A DNA stretch of 64,000 bases. Origin: Adiantum capillus-veneris. Its lineage: Eukaryota; Streptophyta; Polypodiopsida; Polypodiales; Pteridaceae. The stretch spans positions 92,663,476 to 92,727,475 of the forward strand of contig CM043944.1 in NCBI GenBank assembly GCA_014529385.2. Reading direction: 5' to 3'. The translations under genes and the position numbers were made by a program. Of the stretch, positions 33,859-44,054 are shown piece by piece. How positions within the stretch are numbered: position 1 is the first letter of the stretch; each line of letters starts with the position of its first letter. Under the pieces are notes generated by a model, which saw nothing but the letters and a program-made list of their open reading frames with translations, was not told the DNA's origin and searched no databases.

Positions 33859-35520
33859 TTGATTGTGAAAAACTTAGCACTCTCTCAAGGGTTAGAACTT
33901 CCTACAGAACCTCTTTCTAAAGCCTCAATTCACGTTCTTAGATGCATACATGATCCTATTGCCTCCAAACTGATAGCAAGGGCCTCAACTGACCTAGCCA
34001 ACTCCCTTGTTCAAACCATGTTGTTTGACAAGTGCGTCCATACCCTAGCCCAACTAGTCAACAATTCTAAGGATGGTGTGGTCGGGCTTTCTAAATTCAT
34101 CAAAAATATCCACACTATTAATCTTGCTCACAAAGTGGAATTGGCCAAGTTCTCTTTTGAAGGCGCTAAGCTCGTCAATTATTTATGCAAACTTTGTGGC
34201 CTTACTCCATAGTTTTGTTTCAGCTCCCTCTATCATCCCAGTACAAACTGTTTCCAATAGTCTATTTTGTAGGGACCCCCTGGCTATAGACATAGTCAAA
34301 GCATTTCAGAAAGAGATTTTCTCTCTCAGTGAGTCCTCTCTTATGGAAATGGTCACAAATTCTCTCGGGTATTTCCCTTCTTGCCTTCCAAGAAGGTGGA
34401 AATTGAATCCCTTGCCATGGACCATCACCTTTGGGCCCTCCCCAACAAAGGCTTTTTAGCTCCTATCTCCATCAAAATGTGGGATTTTTCAAGCTAATCT
34501 TCCGGCGCCATCAATGGAAGAGGCACAGCTTAAAGCAGTGAGAGGCGTCCAATGTCTCGATAAATTTGATCTTATTAAAGCCCCTTTTACTATGAAAAGA
34601 AATGTGGCTCCAACGATGGTCTATATGTTTGTACAAAGGACTTGATGGACTTCTCCAAAAGTAACTCTGAATACTATACCAAATCCGTTTGGAATATCTA
34701 TTGGCCATATGTAAAATGTGCCTGCCGGTTTCTTGACCCTAAGGCACCTCGTGAATTGAGCATTATCTGGTTTGATCATGCTATTTAGTATGCCCTCAAC
34801 AACCTGGATCTCATGTTTCTAGACACACCATCGGCACATTTCCTTTCCTATTATGTTCTTTGCTGGGGGGCCAGACCAAGTAGCTTGTGTTAGCTCAGAT
34901 GGCTTTCATTCAGTTTGCTCCCTTATGCTCTCTCTTCTCAAAGAGTTGGTTGCAGAAAACTTTGGGCTACTTCTGACTACTTATGGTAACTATCTTGCTA
35001 TAAAAACTCTCTTTAGTTTTCTTAAACCTAATACTGATTCAAATGACTCGCCTACTCTTAAAAGAACCAACTCGCTAATCTCACCCACATCATCTTATAC
35101 CTCACTTTTAACTCTGGCTTCTTCTTCTACTGATTCTTATGGAGGAAGAGCGAACTCTAGAAGTGTGATTAGAGGGAGAGACAGAGGCTATCCTGTCAAA
35201 CACCTGTTGGATTTGTAAATTGCAGGTACTTTGTAATGAAGTGGGCAAAATGCATCTTGCATCTAAGGAAGAAATCTTGAGTTGTTCATTGCATCTTCGC
35301 CAACAAAATTTTGGAATTCTTTTCTCCACGTTTTGTTTTTAACAAGTGCTTTATGTCTGCCTTTGGCAATTTAAATTTATTAAGTCGGATTAAGATAGCT
35401 TGGAAATTTACCGAGTCTATCTTAAATTTTGTTTACTTAGGAAGACGAAACCATTGTCTTGTGATTGTCATCTATGGGAAGGATTTACGAGGGACTTTTG
35501 AAATCTTGGAAAGCATGTGT
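33859..35520 (+). pseudogene. N-terminal region of Penelope-like protein, broken
   Basis: Successive open segments (33859-34212, then a second frame to 34459, 34853-35218, about 35190-35337 with a TCWICKLQVLC cysteine cluster, and 35311-35559) lie in several frames with stops between. The first is a helical, Leu/Ala-rich region. I cannot assign a domain, but the uninterrupted lead into the RT core in the same orientation argues that they belong to one protein. Confidence 0.5.
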
Positions 35521-35522
35521 GT

Positions 35523-37155
35523 ACCACAGATCTCTCTATTATTGAGAGTGAATCTGTGAGAAGACTTCTTTCCCAAGGTCTCAATCACATTCCCCCTCAC
35601 CCACTTAACCCTCAAGCTGCTTTGAAGGCACTTACTAAATGTCTGACCGACTTGGTTAGTAAACTCCAGTTGGAGTTATCAATTTAACATGAATTGTGCA
35701 ACACTTTAGCTTCTATCGTTACCAATCTAGTCTCACAACTTCCTCATGAGTGGTTACAAGATGAATCTACATGGATTACCTTAGCCTTTTGCAGGCTTAA
35801 GTCGTAATGGTTCATTGTCTCACTAGACAAGACGTCTAACACGGCTACTGTTATCTACACAAATCTTTCCTTTGAAGCATTTGAAAATTGGCTCAAGGGA
35901 AACGAGTTCTGCTGCATTGGTGAAAAGTTTGATATAATTATGCAGAGAACTTGTGAAACTATGACTGAATTAGGGTATCAGGTAGGAACCACCAAAAATC
36001 CCATCTTATTTCCAACTTTTAACAGTCACAAAGGACAATTCCGATGGATCTCAGACGCTTCCAATTGCCTTTTTTTATAATATAACTATACATGTTACTG
36101 AAGGGCTCAATTTTCAAAAACATTTGTGCTCTTAAACGAGAAGATTTAAGACGCTTTTTTGGGGTGTACATCGAGCCCTTTTGGTTGGTAAGTAGCTCGA
36201 TTGAAGTCCTCTTGAATATTCCATCCTTGATTTATTCGGTGTATAAGGCTGATATTACCCATTGTTACAAAAATATCCCACTAATAGGTGAATTTGGCCT
36301 CATGAATGTGTTGGAATTTCTCATGGACTTGGCCTTCTGAAATAGATCCAAAGAAGGGTTTTGTGGCTTCTCCTTTGTTAATTTTTCTAGGTGGATTAAA
36401 AAACTATGCAAATCTCCCCCTCTTCACATGAATATATTCAGTTTCAAGAAGTTATTCAATGGGTTCTTAACCACTACTATATTTTACTTGGAAATAGTTG
36501 CTTCTGTCAAATGTGTAGTATTCCTATGGGATTCTCGTGTTCTCCTGCTATGTGCAACCTCTACTTACTGTATTCTGAATATAAATGGATCATTAGACAT
36601 GCTACTCAAATAGAAGGTGTACTAACTCTCACGCGTTTTAACCACACATTTTGATTTATGGATGACATCCTAAGTATTAATAATCCCAACTTTGCCCAGG
36701 TGGTCTTGGACATCCTAAGTATTATTAATCCCAACTTTATGGATGACATCCTAAGTATTAATAATCCCAACTTTTCCCAGGTGGTCTTGGACATCTATCC
36801 ACCTTTTCTCGTTATTGCACCTACCTTTTTAGAACAAGACACCTTCAATGGAATTCCTTTCACCAAACACACTAATTATCTCTCTATTGAGTTAACTATT
36901 CTATCTCCATTTGATGGTAATTTTTCTATTAAATTTTTTTGGAAACACGATCACCTTAAACTTATTGCCACTAAGTTTGTTATGAAAAAGAGCACAGGTC
37001 TTTTAAAACTAGTTTAAGTACATGCTTGAGTATTTTGCATCTGATTATTTACTCTTCCTCTAATGTGTTTTCGACCCCGGAAGAAACTTGGGTTCTTATT
37101 AGGATATTTCAAGCTAATGGCTTCCATTAAAAAGATCTAATTAGGTGCCAACTTT
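35523..37155 (+). pseudogene. Penelope-type reverse transcriptase core
   Basis: Frame 35523-36080 (cut only by TAA at 35685 and 35805) contains WFIVSLDKTSNTATVI and FRWISDASNC, the RT fingers. Next, in another frame, comes YSVYKADITHCYKNIPL (motif A, about 36230-36280). A third frame has SIPMGFSCSPAMCNLYLL (motif B, about 36510-36565) and, after a TGA at 36652-36654, FMDDILSINNPNF (motif C). Downstream are YLSIELTILSPFDGNFSIKF (split by a small insertion) and a thumb-like segment to about 37155. The GFSCSP...CNxYLxxYE and xxDDILSINN wording is that of Penelope-like RTs, not LINE or LTR types. At least four breaks make it non-functional. Confidence 0.8.
36661..36795 (+). repeat. in-frame 81-bp duplication of the RT catalytic box
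   Basis: GATGACATCCTAAGTATTAA starts at 36661 and again at 36742, with a partial third copy at 36709. The FMDDILSINNPNF segment therefore appears twice, 27 residues apart. Confidence 0.92.
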
Positions 37156-37180
37156 GATGTTTCATTACTTATTCTATTAT

Positions 37181-37228
37181 TGAGGAAGTAGGCCCATACC
37201 TAATGGGTCTACTGACTCATTAGTTATG
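37181..37228 (+). other. pseudoknot-like double inverted repeat (copy A)
   Basis: Arm pairs AGTAGGCCC/GGGTCTACT (37187-37195 with 37205-37213) and CATACCTAATGGGT/ACTCATTAGTTATG (37195-37208 with 37215-37228) interleave. Pairing uses G-U wobbles and one mismatch. Confidence 0.5.
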
Positions 37229-37248
37229 GTGCCTGGGTCAAGGAGGGT

Positions 37249-37249
<1 letters not shown>

Positions 37250-37306
<57 letters not shown>
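37250..37306. repeat. (CA)n microsatellite in repeat copy A
   Basis: About 28 units. A second short CA run lies at 37422-37443. Confidence 0.95.
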
Positions 37307-37309
<3 letters not shown>

Positions 37310-38064
37310 GTCACGACATCTGACCATGATAGATATTTCTAGCTACACTCACAACTATACTTAACCTACTAGTATTGCTACTTGAGCTATTGATGTAGAT
37401 AATGATTCACCCAACTTAACACACACACACACACACACACACACTCATACACTTCTCACAGTTGACCAAGGCTTTGCGACTATTGCTACATGATTACTTT
37501 TGATTGTAAGTGGCTTATTTTTTAGCATGAGGGTCTCCACCTTGAGATTGAAAAATTTTACCTCACAAGATAATTGTGATTAGATCCTTGATACTGGCTT
37601 ACAATGCTATCTTGGTAAGCTTGGTTGTGTGTGAACTACTAAAAAGCTAGGCTTAGTGGGAGCAATACCTTAAAGATTTAAACCATAAAAGATAAATAAA
37701 AAGTCTCCTTCCCATTATGGTTCCTCCTGGCATAAATCATTTTCACTCTTCAATGCAAGGTTAATGCACTCAACATCTATCACCACACAGGTCCCTTCCC
37801 CCTTTCACTCAAGGTGATTCACAACAAACGCTTCTCTTTTTGATGACTTGGATTGAAGGTGGGCGTCTTGGTGGGGCATTTGGATCATCCTGTTCTTAAC
37901 ATGATAACTCCTCCTCTTTCCCTCTTAAAGAGAAGGGCATGTACAGTGTTCTGATGGGATTTCTCGCCATGGTGAGCATGCTAGGTGTGGCCATACCTGT
38001 CATGTCTCATTATTCTGACAGTAGCTGACGTGGTTTGTGCTGCTTCATACCAATCGACTACCCC

Positions 38065-38096
38065 TATATAAAGGTGAGGGGCTCTTCTCCCCTCAC
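38065..38096 (+). promoter_or_regulatory. TATA box and hairpin (module A)
   Basis: TATATAAA (38065-38072), then GTGAGGGG-CTCTTCT-CCCCTCAC (38074-38096), a perfect 8-bp stem, then ACTTAGACTTGGG. Confidence 0.6.
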
Positions 38097-39460
38097 TTAG
38101 ACTTGGGTTCTTTCTGTCTTTTGCCTGTTTGAAAAACAAAGAAGGTAATTGTGGTCTAGTAATTGGGCATTGGCTTTGATGTGCTGTCTCTTGCAAAAAT
38201 AAAAACAACCAAATGTGGCCGACTTTCTCTATCATCAGATACCATCTAAGGTGAGGATTAAACCTAATCTTTGGTTAGGTTTATGCTTACATGATCTACA
38301 ATATCATTGCCATGTATTGTTTAAAGATGTTGGTCTCTAAGCACGGTTTATGCTTGATAGGCTTTGAAAGGGTACCTGCCTCATATTAGTAACTTGCTGT
38401 ACAGTTTTGGTTCCACAAAATTGATTGAAGTGGGCAACTTTATTCATCCACTTCAAGCATATTTATTTTAACTCATCAGACTTTTTATTCGGACATGTGG
38501 TTTGCCCATTGGACTGCTAAACAATGGTTGTATTAAATATTGAAATGTATGGTGGTGCTTAATTAACATTTCATTTTGATGGCATTTAATTATCTGCAGT
38601 ACTTATGGGATTGTGGGTTTTTTGATAATGAATGATATAATCTCTGCTCACCTAGTCTCTAATGTTTAGCTTGAGTAACCTATTGATTAACTATGGATTT
38701 ACATTAATGGGATGGCTTGGACACATAATAAGATGTCTTTTTTCTGATTGCTGTTAGTCTTTTGACTAAAAAAACTAATATATGGTTTTGCTAGACTCTA
38801 GTCCTGCTCACGAATTTACTAATCTAATCTATGCAATATCTGTATTACATTATGCATACCAGTAGTAGTTTTGGCTGCCTATCACTGATACTTATGGAAA
38901 AGATGATGGTGGATTCTAGCTGTAATTTTCTCTTTCCTACATATCTTTGTTGACCTAGTTTTTACTACCTGAGATTTGGCTTAAAGACAATAAATGGGTT
39001 ATAATGCCTTGGTTTGAAAGTTGTGTTAGGGCCCTTATGTTTCCATGGTGCCGCTTTACCAAGGGTTGCTAACTCTAGATTGAAAGATTTGTTAAAGCAC
39101 TAAAACTTGGTATATGATGGTCTCTCTTGTATTGGCTAACTTTACGATTAACATGTTTTTTTTTTCTTTTTTAAAATGGACATGAAAAAAAAGAAGTCAT
39201 GACATTGCCGTGTTTTGCATTAGGTTTTCTTTGGTATCCTACATAGGGATGGCATGCTCTACCAGGCATGGGTTGGCATATTACTCATACTAAGGTATGA
39301 GCCTACTTCAAACATAATAGTAGCTCTCCCTAGTTGGGGGTTGGAGGATTGAAACATATGATAATGGAGCACTGGGGATTTGTTCTTTACATGAGTTTCA
39401 ATAGCGGGTAATGTTTTGCTGGCTGTATTGGAGATCTGGTCTATGGCTTATTTGTTGATT

Positions 39461-40376
39461 TTCTAAACCTTGTCTCTGGTTGTTGCTAGTCTTTTTGTTG
39501 GGACTAGATTTTTCAAGAATTGTTTTGATTTGGGTATGGTCTGCTGGTTAGGAAGATTAATTCTTTAAGCTTGCTTGTAATTCTTTCATTTATATAGTAA
39601 AAAGTCTTGCAGGCTCACTATATAATATTGTCTATTCTAACAAGTTTAAGAGTTACACTTGGTTAATCATGGGGGTTCTTGGCTTTGTCTTATTGTCTTA
39701 GTGCTTACTTTGTTGGCCTAGATTTTTTAGACCACCACAAGATTTTACGCTTGTTCCTTTGATTTTTTACCCCATCTAAAGCCAATCATTTTTTGAATGT
39801 CATGTTCTTTGGTGTATATGTATTTAGTTTTAAACTACAACACACATGTCCCTAAACACGAGGCCCTCCCAGGCAACTGGGTGGACCGGGGCACTGGATT
39901 TAGATTATTCTTGTCTATAGGCTTTGATTGACCCACTGTCTATAATTCCTAGTCAGGTTGACAGGTGTTAGGTGGTCTCTCCTTGACTATAGATTGGATT
40001 CTTGCTCACGATTATTGTAGTCTTTTGGCTCAATCGGTTTTAGGTAGCAGGTTAATCCAATTCTACTCACCCATGGTTAATTGACTTTATTCTAACGATT
40101 TCAAGAACATATTAATGTTAACAAACTACACATATGAGGATTTTTTGGAATCAGGAGCAAAAGCATGAAATACATAATCTAAAGACTATAAATGACAACC
40201 ATACTTTTTTCAAATTGGCTACCAAACCCTTAAAGCTCCTACAGGAGTAATGTCTTCCTTGAAGACATTATCAGATATTGTGTTGATAAGACTGACTTTA
40301 CTCTCTTCAGGGACACTTTGACTTTGCACATCTTTGCTAAAGCTTCATACTCGCCTTTGTTACTCTTATCTACTTA
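39461..40376. other. unique sequence between the two long repeats
   Basis: AT-rich, with no gene. The last 40 bases before 40377 (TTACTCTTATCTACTTATTGAGG) resemble the bases before copy A, so homology starts slightly upstream of each copy. Confidence 0.45.
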
Positions 40377-40380
40377 TTGA

Positions 40381-40427
40381 GGCAGTAGGCCTATACACAA
40401 TGGGCCTACTGCCAACCCATTGTGTAT
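40381..40427 (+). other. pseudoknot-like double inverted repeat (copy B)
   Basis: GGCAGTAGGCC (40381-40391) pairs perfectly with GGCCTACTGCC (40403-40413). ATACACAATGGG (40393-40404) pairs perfectly with CCCATTGTGTAT (40416-40427). The order arm1-arm2-arm1'-arm2' is that of an H-type pseudoknot, with a 2-base overlap. Confidence 0.65.
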
Positions 40428-40827
40428 GGCGCCTGGGATAGGGCGGGTACACACACACACACACACACACTTGGTTACGACATCTCACCATGATAGCTAT
40501 TTCTAGCTACACTCACAACTATACTTAACCTACTAGTATTGCCACTTGAACTATTGATGCAGATACTGCTTCATCTAATTGAACAAACACACACACACAC
40601 TTTTGGTTGTTGACTAAGGCTTTGACACTATTGCTGCATGCTTACTTTTGATTATAAGTGGCTCATTTTTTAGCATGAGGGTCTCCACCTTGAGACTGAA
40701 ATTAACTCATAAGGTAATTGTGATTGGATCCTTGATATTGGCCTACACTGTTATCTTGGTAAGCATGGTTATGTGTGAACCACTAAAAAGCTAGGCTCAG
40801 TGGGAGCAATCCCTTAAGGACTACCCC

Positions 40828-40860
40828 TATATAAAGGTGAGGGGCTCGTCTCTCATCACT
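40828..40860 (+). promoter_or_regulatory. TATA box and hairpin remnant (module B)
   Basis: TATATAAA (40828-40835), then GTGAGGGG (40837-40844), with a decayed complementary arm CTCATCAC. Confidence 0.5.
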
Positions 40861-42266
40861 TAGACTTGGGTTCTTTATGTATTTTGCCTTTTTGCAAAAT
40901 AGAGAAGGTAATTATGGTTTAGTAATTGGGCATTGGATTTGTTGTGCTATCCCTTGCAAAAATAAAAACAATCAGATGTGGCCAACTTTCTCTATCATCA
41001 AATACCATCTAAGGTGAGGATTAAACCTAAACTTTGGTTAGGCTTATGCTTACATGATCTACAAGGTCACTGCCATGCATTGTTTAAAGCTGGTCTGTAA
41101 GCATGGTTTTTGCTTGATAGGCTTTGGAATGGTACTTGCCTCGTATTAGTAACCTGTTGTACAATTTTTATTCCACAAAATAGATTGAAAAAATTGGTGT
41201 GTTGGGAAATTTTATTAGGCCACTTCAAGCATATTTATTTAACTCATTTGACTTTTTACTTGGACATGTGGTTTTCTGCTAAATAATGGTTATATTAAAT
41301 ACTGAACTGTATGGTGGTGCTTTATTAACATTTCATTTTGATGGCATCTAATTATCTACAATACTTGGGGGGTTGTGGTTTTTTTGATAATGACTGATAT
41401 AATCTCTTTACTGACACCAATTTAAAAGGAAGGGGAGCTCTGATCACCTAGTCTCTAATGTTTAACCTGAGTAACATATTCATTAACTGTGGATTTACAT
41501 TAATGGGATGGCTTGGACATAGAATCAGATGCATTTTTTCTGATTGCTGCTGGTCTTCTGACAAAAAAAGCTAATAGCTGGTTTTGCTAGACTCTAGTCC
41601 AACTCACTTTATTGACCTTGAGAGTTTACTAATCTAATCTATGCAATCTCTATATAACCTTATGCATATCGGTAGTAGTTTTGGTTTCCTATCATGGATA
41701 CTTATAGAAAATATGATGGTAGACTCTAGCAGTAGTTTTTGTTTCCTACATATCTTTGTTGACCTAGTTTTTACTACCTGAGATTTGGCTTAAAGACAAT
41801 AAATGGGTTACAACGCCCTGCTCTGAAAGTTGTATTAGGGCCCTTATGTTTCTATGGTGCCCTCTTACCAAGGGTTGCTAAATCTAGATTGACAGATTTG
41901 TTAAAACACTAACTTGGTATATTATGATGGTCTCTCCTGTATTGGCTAAACTTTGGGATTAACAAGTAATTTTTTTGCTTTTTTGAAATGGGCATGAGTA
42001 AAAAGAAGTCATGACATTGCCCTGTCCTGCATTAGGTTTTTATGGTACCCTTCACAGGGCTAGCATGCTCTACCAGGTATGGTTTGGCATATTACTCATA
42101 CTAAGGTATGATCCTACTTCAGACATAATGGTAGCTCTCCCTCACTGGGGGTTGAAAGGTTGAAAGATGTAATAATGGCACACTAGGATTTGTTCTTTAC
42201 ATAAGTTTCAATCGAGGGTAATGTTTTGTTGGCTATATTGGAGATCTGATCTATGGCTTATTTGCC

Positions 42267-43969
42267 GAGTTACACTTTGGTTCTTACTGCCATATATGGT
42301 TTTTGAAGGACTTGACTCTGATCCAATAATCTTCTTAATTTCTTAGTCTCCTTTCTGGTCGCTGAGCTGAAATTATCTTCTACTTCGTTGGTTGAAGTTT
42401 TTGGATTTTGCTAATACAACTTTCTGCCATATGGTGGGAAAATTGGATTTTTGATAAACCTATAATAGGGCTGGCACACCCTAATTGATGTGAATTGTGA
42501 TCTTGCTTTAACTAAAGCTTCAATACTAACCTCTATTGTGTTAAACATTTGGGTGATCTGAGATTTCTATAAGATTTTGGCTATTGAGTTCTACAATGGT
42601 TAGCTGGTTTTTACTATTTGAAGGGCTCCACTTTGGTCCATATATTAGGTTGTAGTTACAAAACAAAGCATTGTATACAAGTTTTGGTCCATACATTTTT
42701 TGTTGCAGCTACAAAACAAAGGAGTGCATACAAATGTTTAACTTATGGATGGGTGGACATTTTTACAGTAAATGGTTACTATAATAAACATTTTTTAAGA
42801 TCATATGGTGCAATTTTGGCAGGATTACTTATGATGTAGAGAAAACTTATAGTAGCTAGTCTAATAATTTTTAAGTTTGACATAGGTAACAACTGATAGT
42901 TTCTTCGAAGCCTGCCATATGTAGCCAAGTGTAACATATCTGTTGTCTTGACTATATAGATGCAGGTGAGAATTCTATCTTGACTTAAAAAAGTATAGGT
43001 TGCTGCAATCCATATTTGAGACCCTTGATGGTTGTATGCATTCAATGGATAATTATTCCACAATGATCATAGCTTGCCAGAGTGTGGATGCTCTGACTTC
43101 TGATGCTAGCCACGATGGTCACAAAATTTGGTAAGAACTTTGACTTTAAGGTTCAATTTTGAACTTACTCCATTTTGTAGGATTTTCTACAATGTCAACT
43201 TGAGAAGCAAACACTGCTTTGGTCAGGTAGAGTTTGGCAAGTTGTTACCTTTGATAGCTAAGACTCTGGAGCTATCTCTTTCACTATTACAGTCATCTAA
43301 GAGATGTCAATAAGAGGCACGATTCAGCAAGGCCAATTTTCTCAATAAAAACTTGACAAGCTCAATTTTCTTCTACATTGACATCATTTTATCAGCAAGA
43401 GAAGTTGTTAGATATAAACGTGTGCATCAACCATAACTATGAGCTTATATTCTCTTATTGCCAAGCTTGTGTTCCATTATCCTTGATCCTAAATCAATAG
43501 ATATTACTGTGGCACAAAACACAATCCTTGCTTCACAATAAGTTTGTCAAAGCACCTTTCTTTGAACAACAAAGAAATCTTATTCAAACAAAAATTGAAA
43601 GACAGAAACAAATATGATGTATCCATGCCAATACACATCGTGTAAGGCACATAGGTCCTCTGCTCACATTGTGGAGACCTTCATTGAAGTAAGGGCTTAT
43701 CACACTATGTTTTTGCTACGCATGCATGGCATGCCAGTATTGTGGACTCATTCCACTAAAGCATATTTTATGCTACAGCTATAATATCAACTACTATGTT
43801 TACAAAGAGTTGAAGCTGATACCATTGCTTGTGACCGTTGTACAATCATGAAGCAATTTTTGTGCACAAGGTGCTAGCAATACAGATGATGTTTTTTGTG
43901 AGTAGCAAGTAGGCATGACCTCAATATCAAGAACGTAATTCATGGGATGACATGAATGGATTAAGAGAG
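42267..43969. other. no gene; one tandem pair
   Basis: 42633-42681 and 42684-42735 are imperfect tandem units (TTGGTCCATA ... CTACAAAACAAAG). Otherwise there is no recognisable feature. Confidence 0.45.
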
Positions 43970-44054
43970 CCTCCCAACAATAATCTCTTGTTACAAACCC
44001 AAGAAAATTTAGTCCTCCCAACAATCTCTTGTTGCAAACCCAAGAAAATTTAGT
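43970..44054 (+). repeat. tandem duplication of 41-44 bp
   Basis: CCTCCCAACAATAATCTCTT ... AAATTTAGT at 43970-44013, repeated at 44014-44054 with a 3-base deletion. Confidence 0.9.

Larger units (their letters stand above)
32122..37155 (+). mobile_element. Penelope-like retroelement, decayed
   Basis: A promoter-like module at 32122, a possible short first exon (32232-32291), several fragments of coding sequence, and an RT core with Penelope-type motifs (35523-37155). No GIY-YIG endonuclease motif is visible before or after RT, so it resembles endonuclease-deficient members of the group, unless that part decayed or was lost. Limits are inferred: the 5' from the promoter module, the 3' from the end of the RT thumb-like segment before the repeat at 37181. 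Confidence 0.75.
37181..39460 (+). repeat. long direct repeat, copy A (possible Penelope LTR-like end)
   Basis: Starts at the TTATTGAGG phrase next to the RT end and aligns over nearly its whole length with 40377-42266. It has a (CA)n block, the CGACATCTnACCATGATAG block, the TATA/hairpin module at 38065 and a long noncoding tail. A segment of about 370 bp (37681-38050) is present only in this copy. No protein is encoded beyond short chance frames. Confidence 0.85.
40377..42266 (+). repeat. long direct repeat, copy B
   Basis: Second copy of the repeat at 37181-39460, in the same orientation, 3.2 kb downstream and lacking the 370-bp segment. It ends with GGAGATCTGATCTATGGCTTATTTG, as copy A ends with GGAGATCTGGTCTATGGCTTATTTG. 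It has the TATA module at 40828. Confidence 0.85.

Noticed and set aside
37181-42266. Interpretation of the long direct repeats as a segmental duplication of a host gene
   Set aside because: No coding content or splice structure beyond a short first-exon-like stretch. A retroelement end with promoter fits better, though this is not proven.
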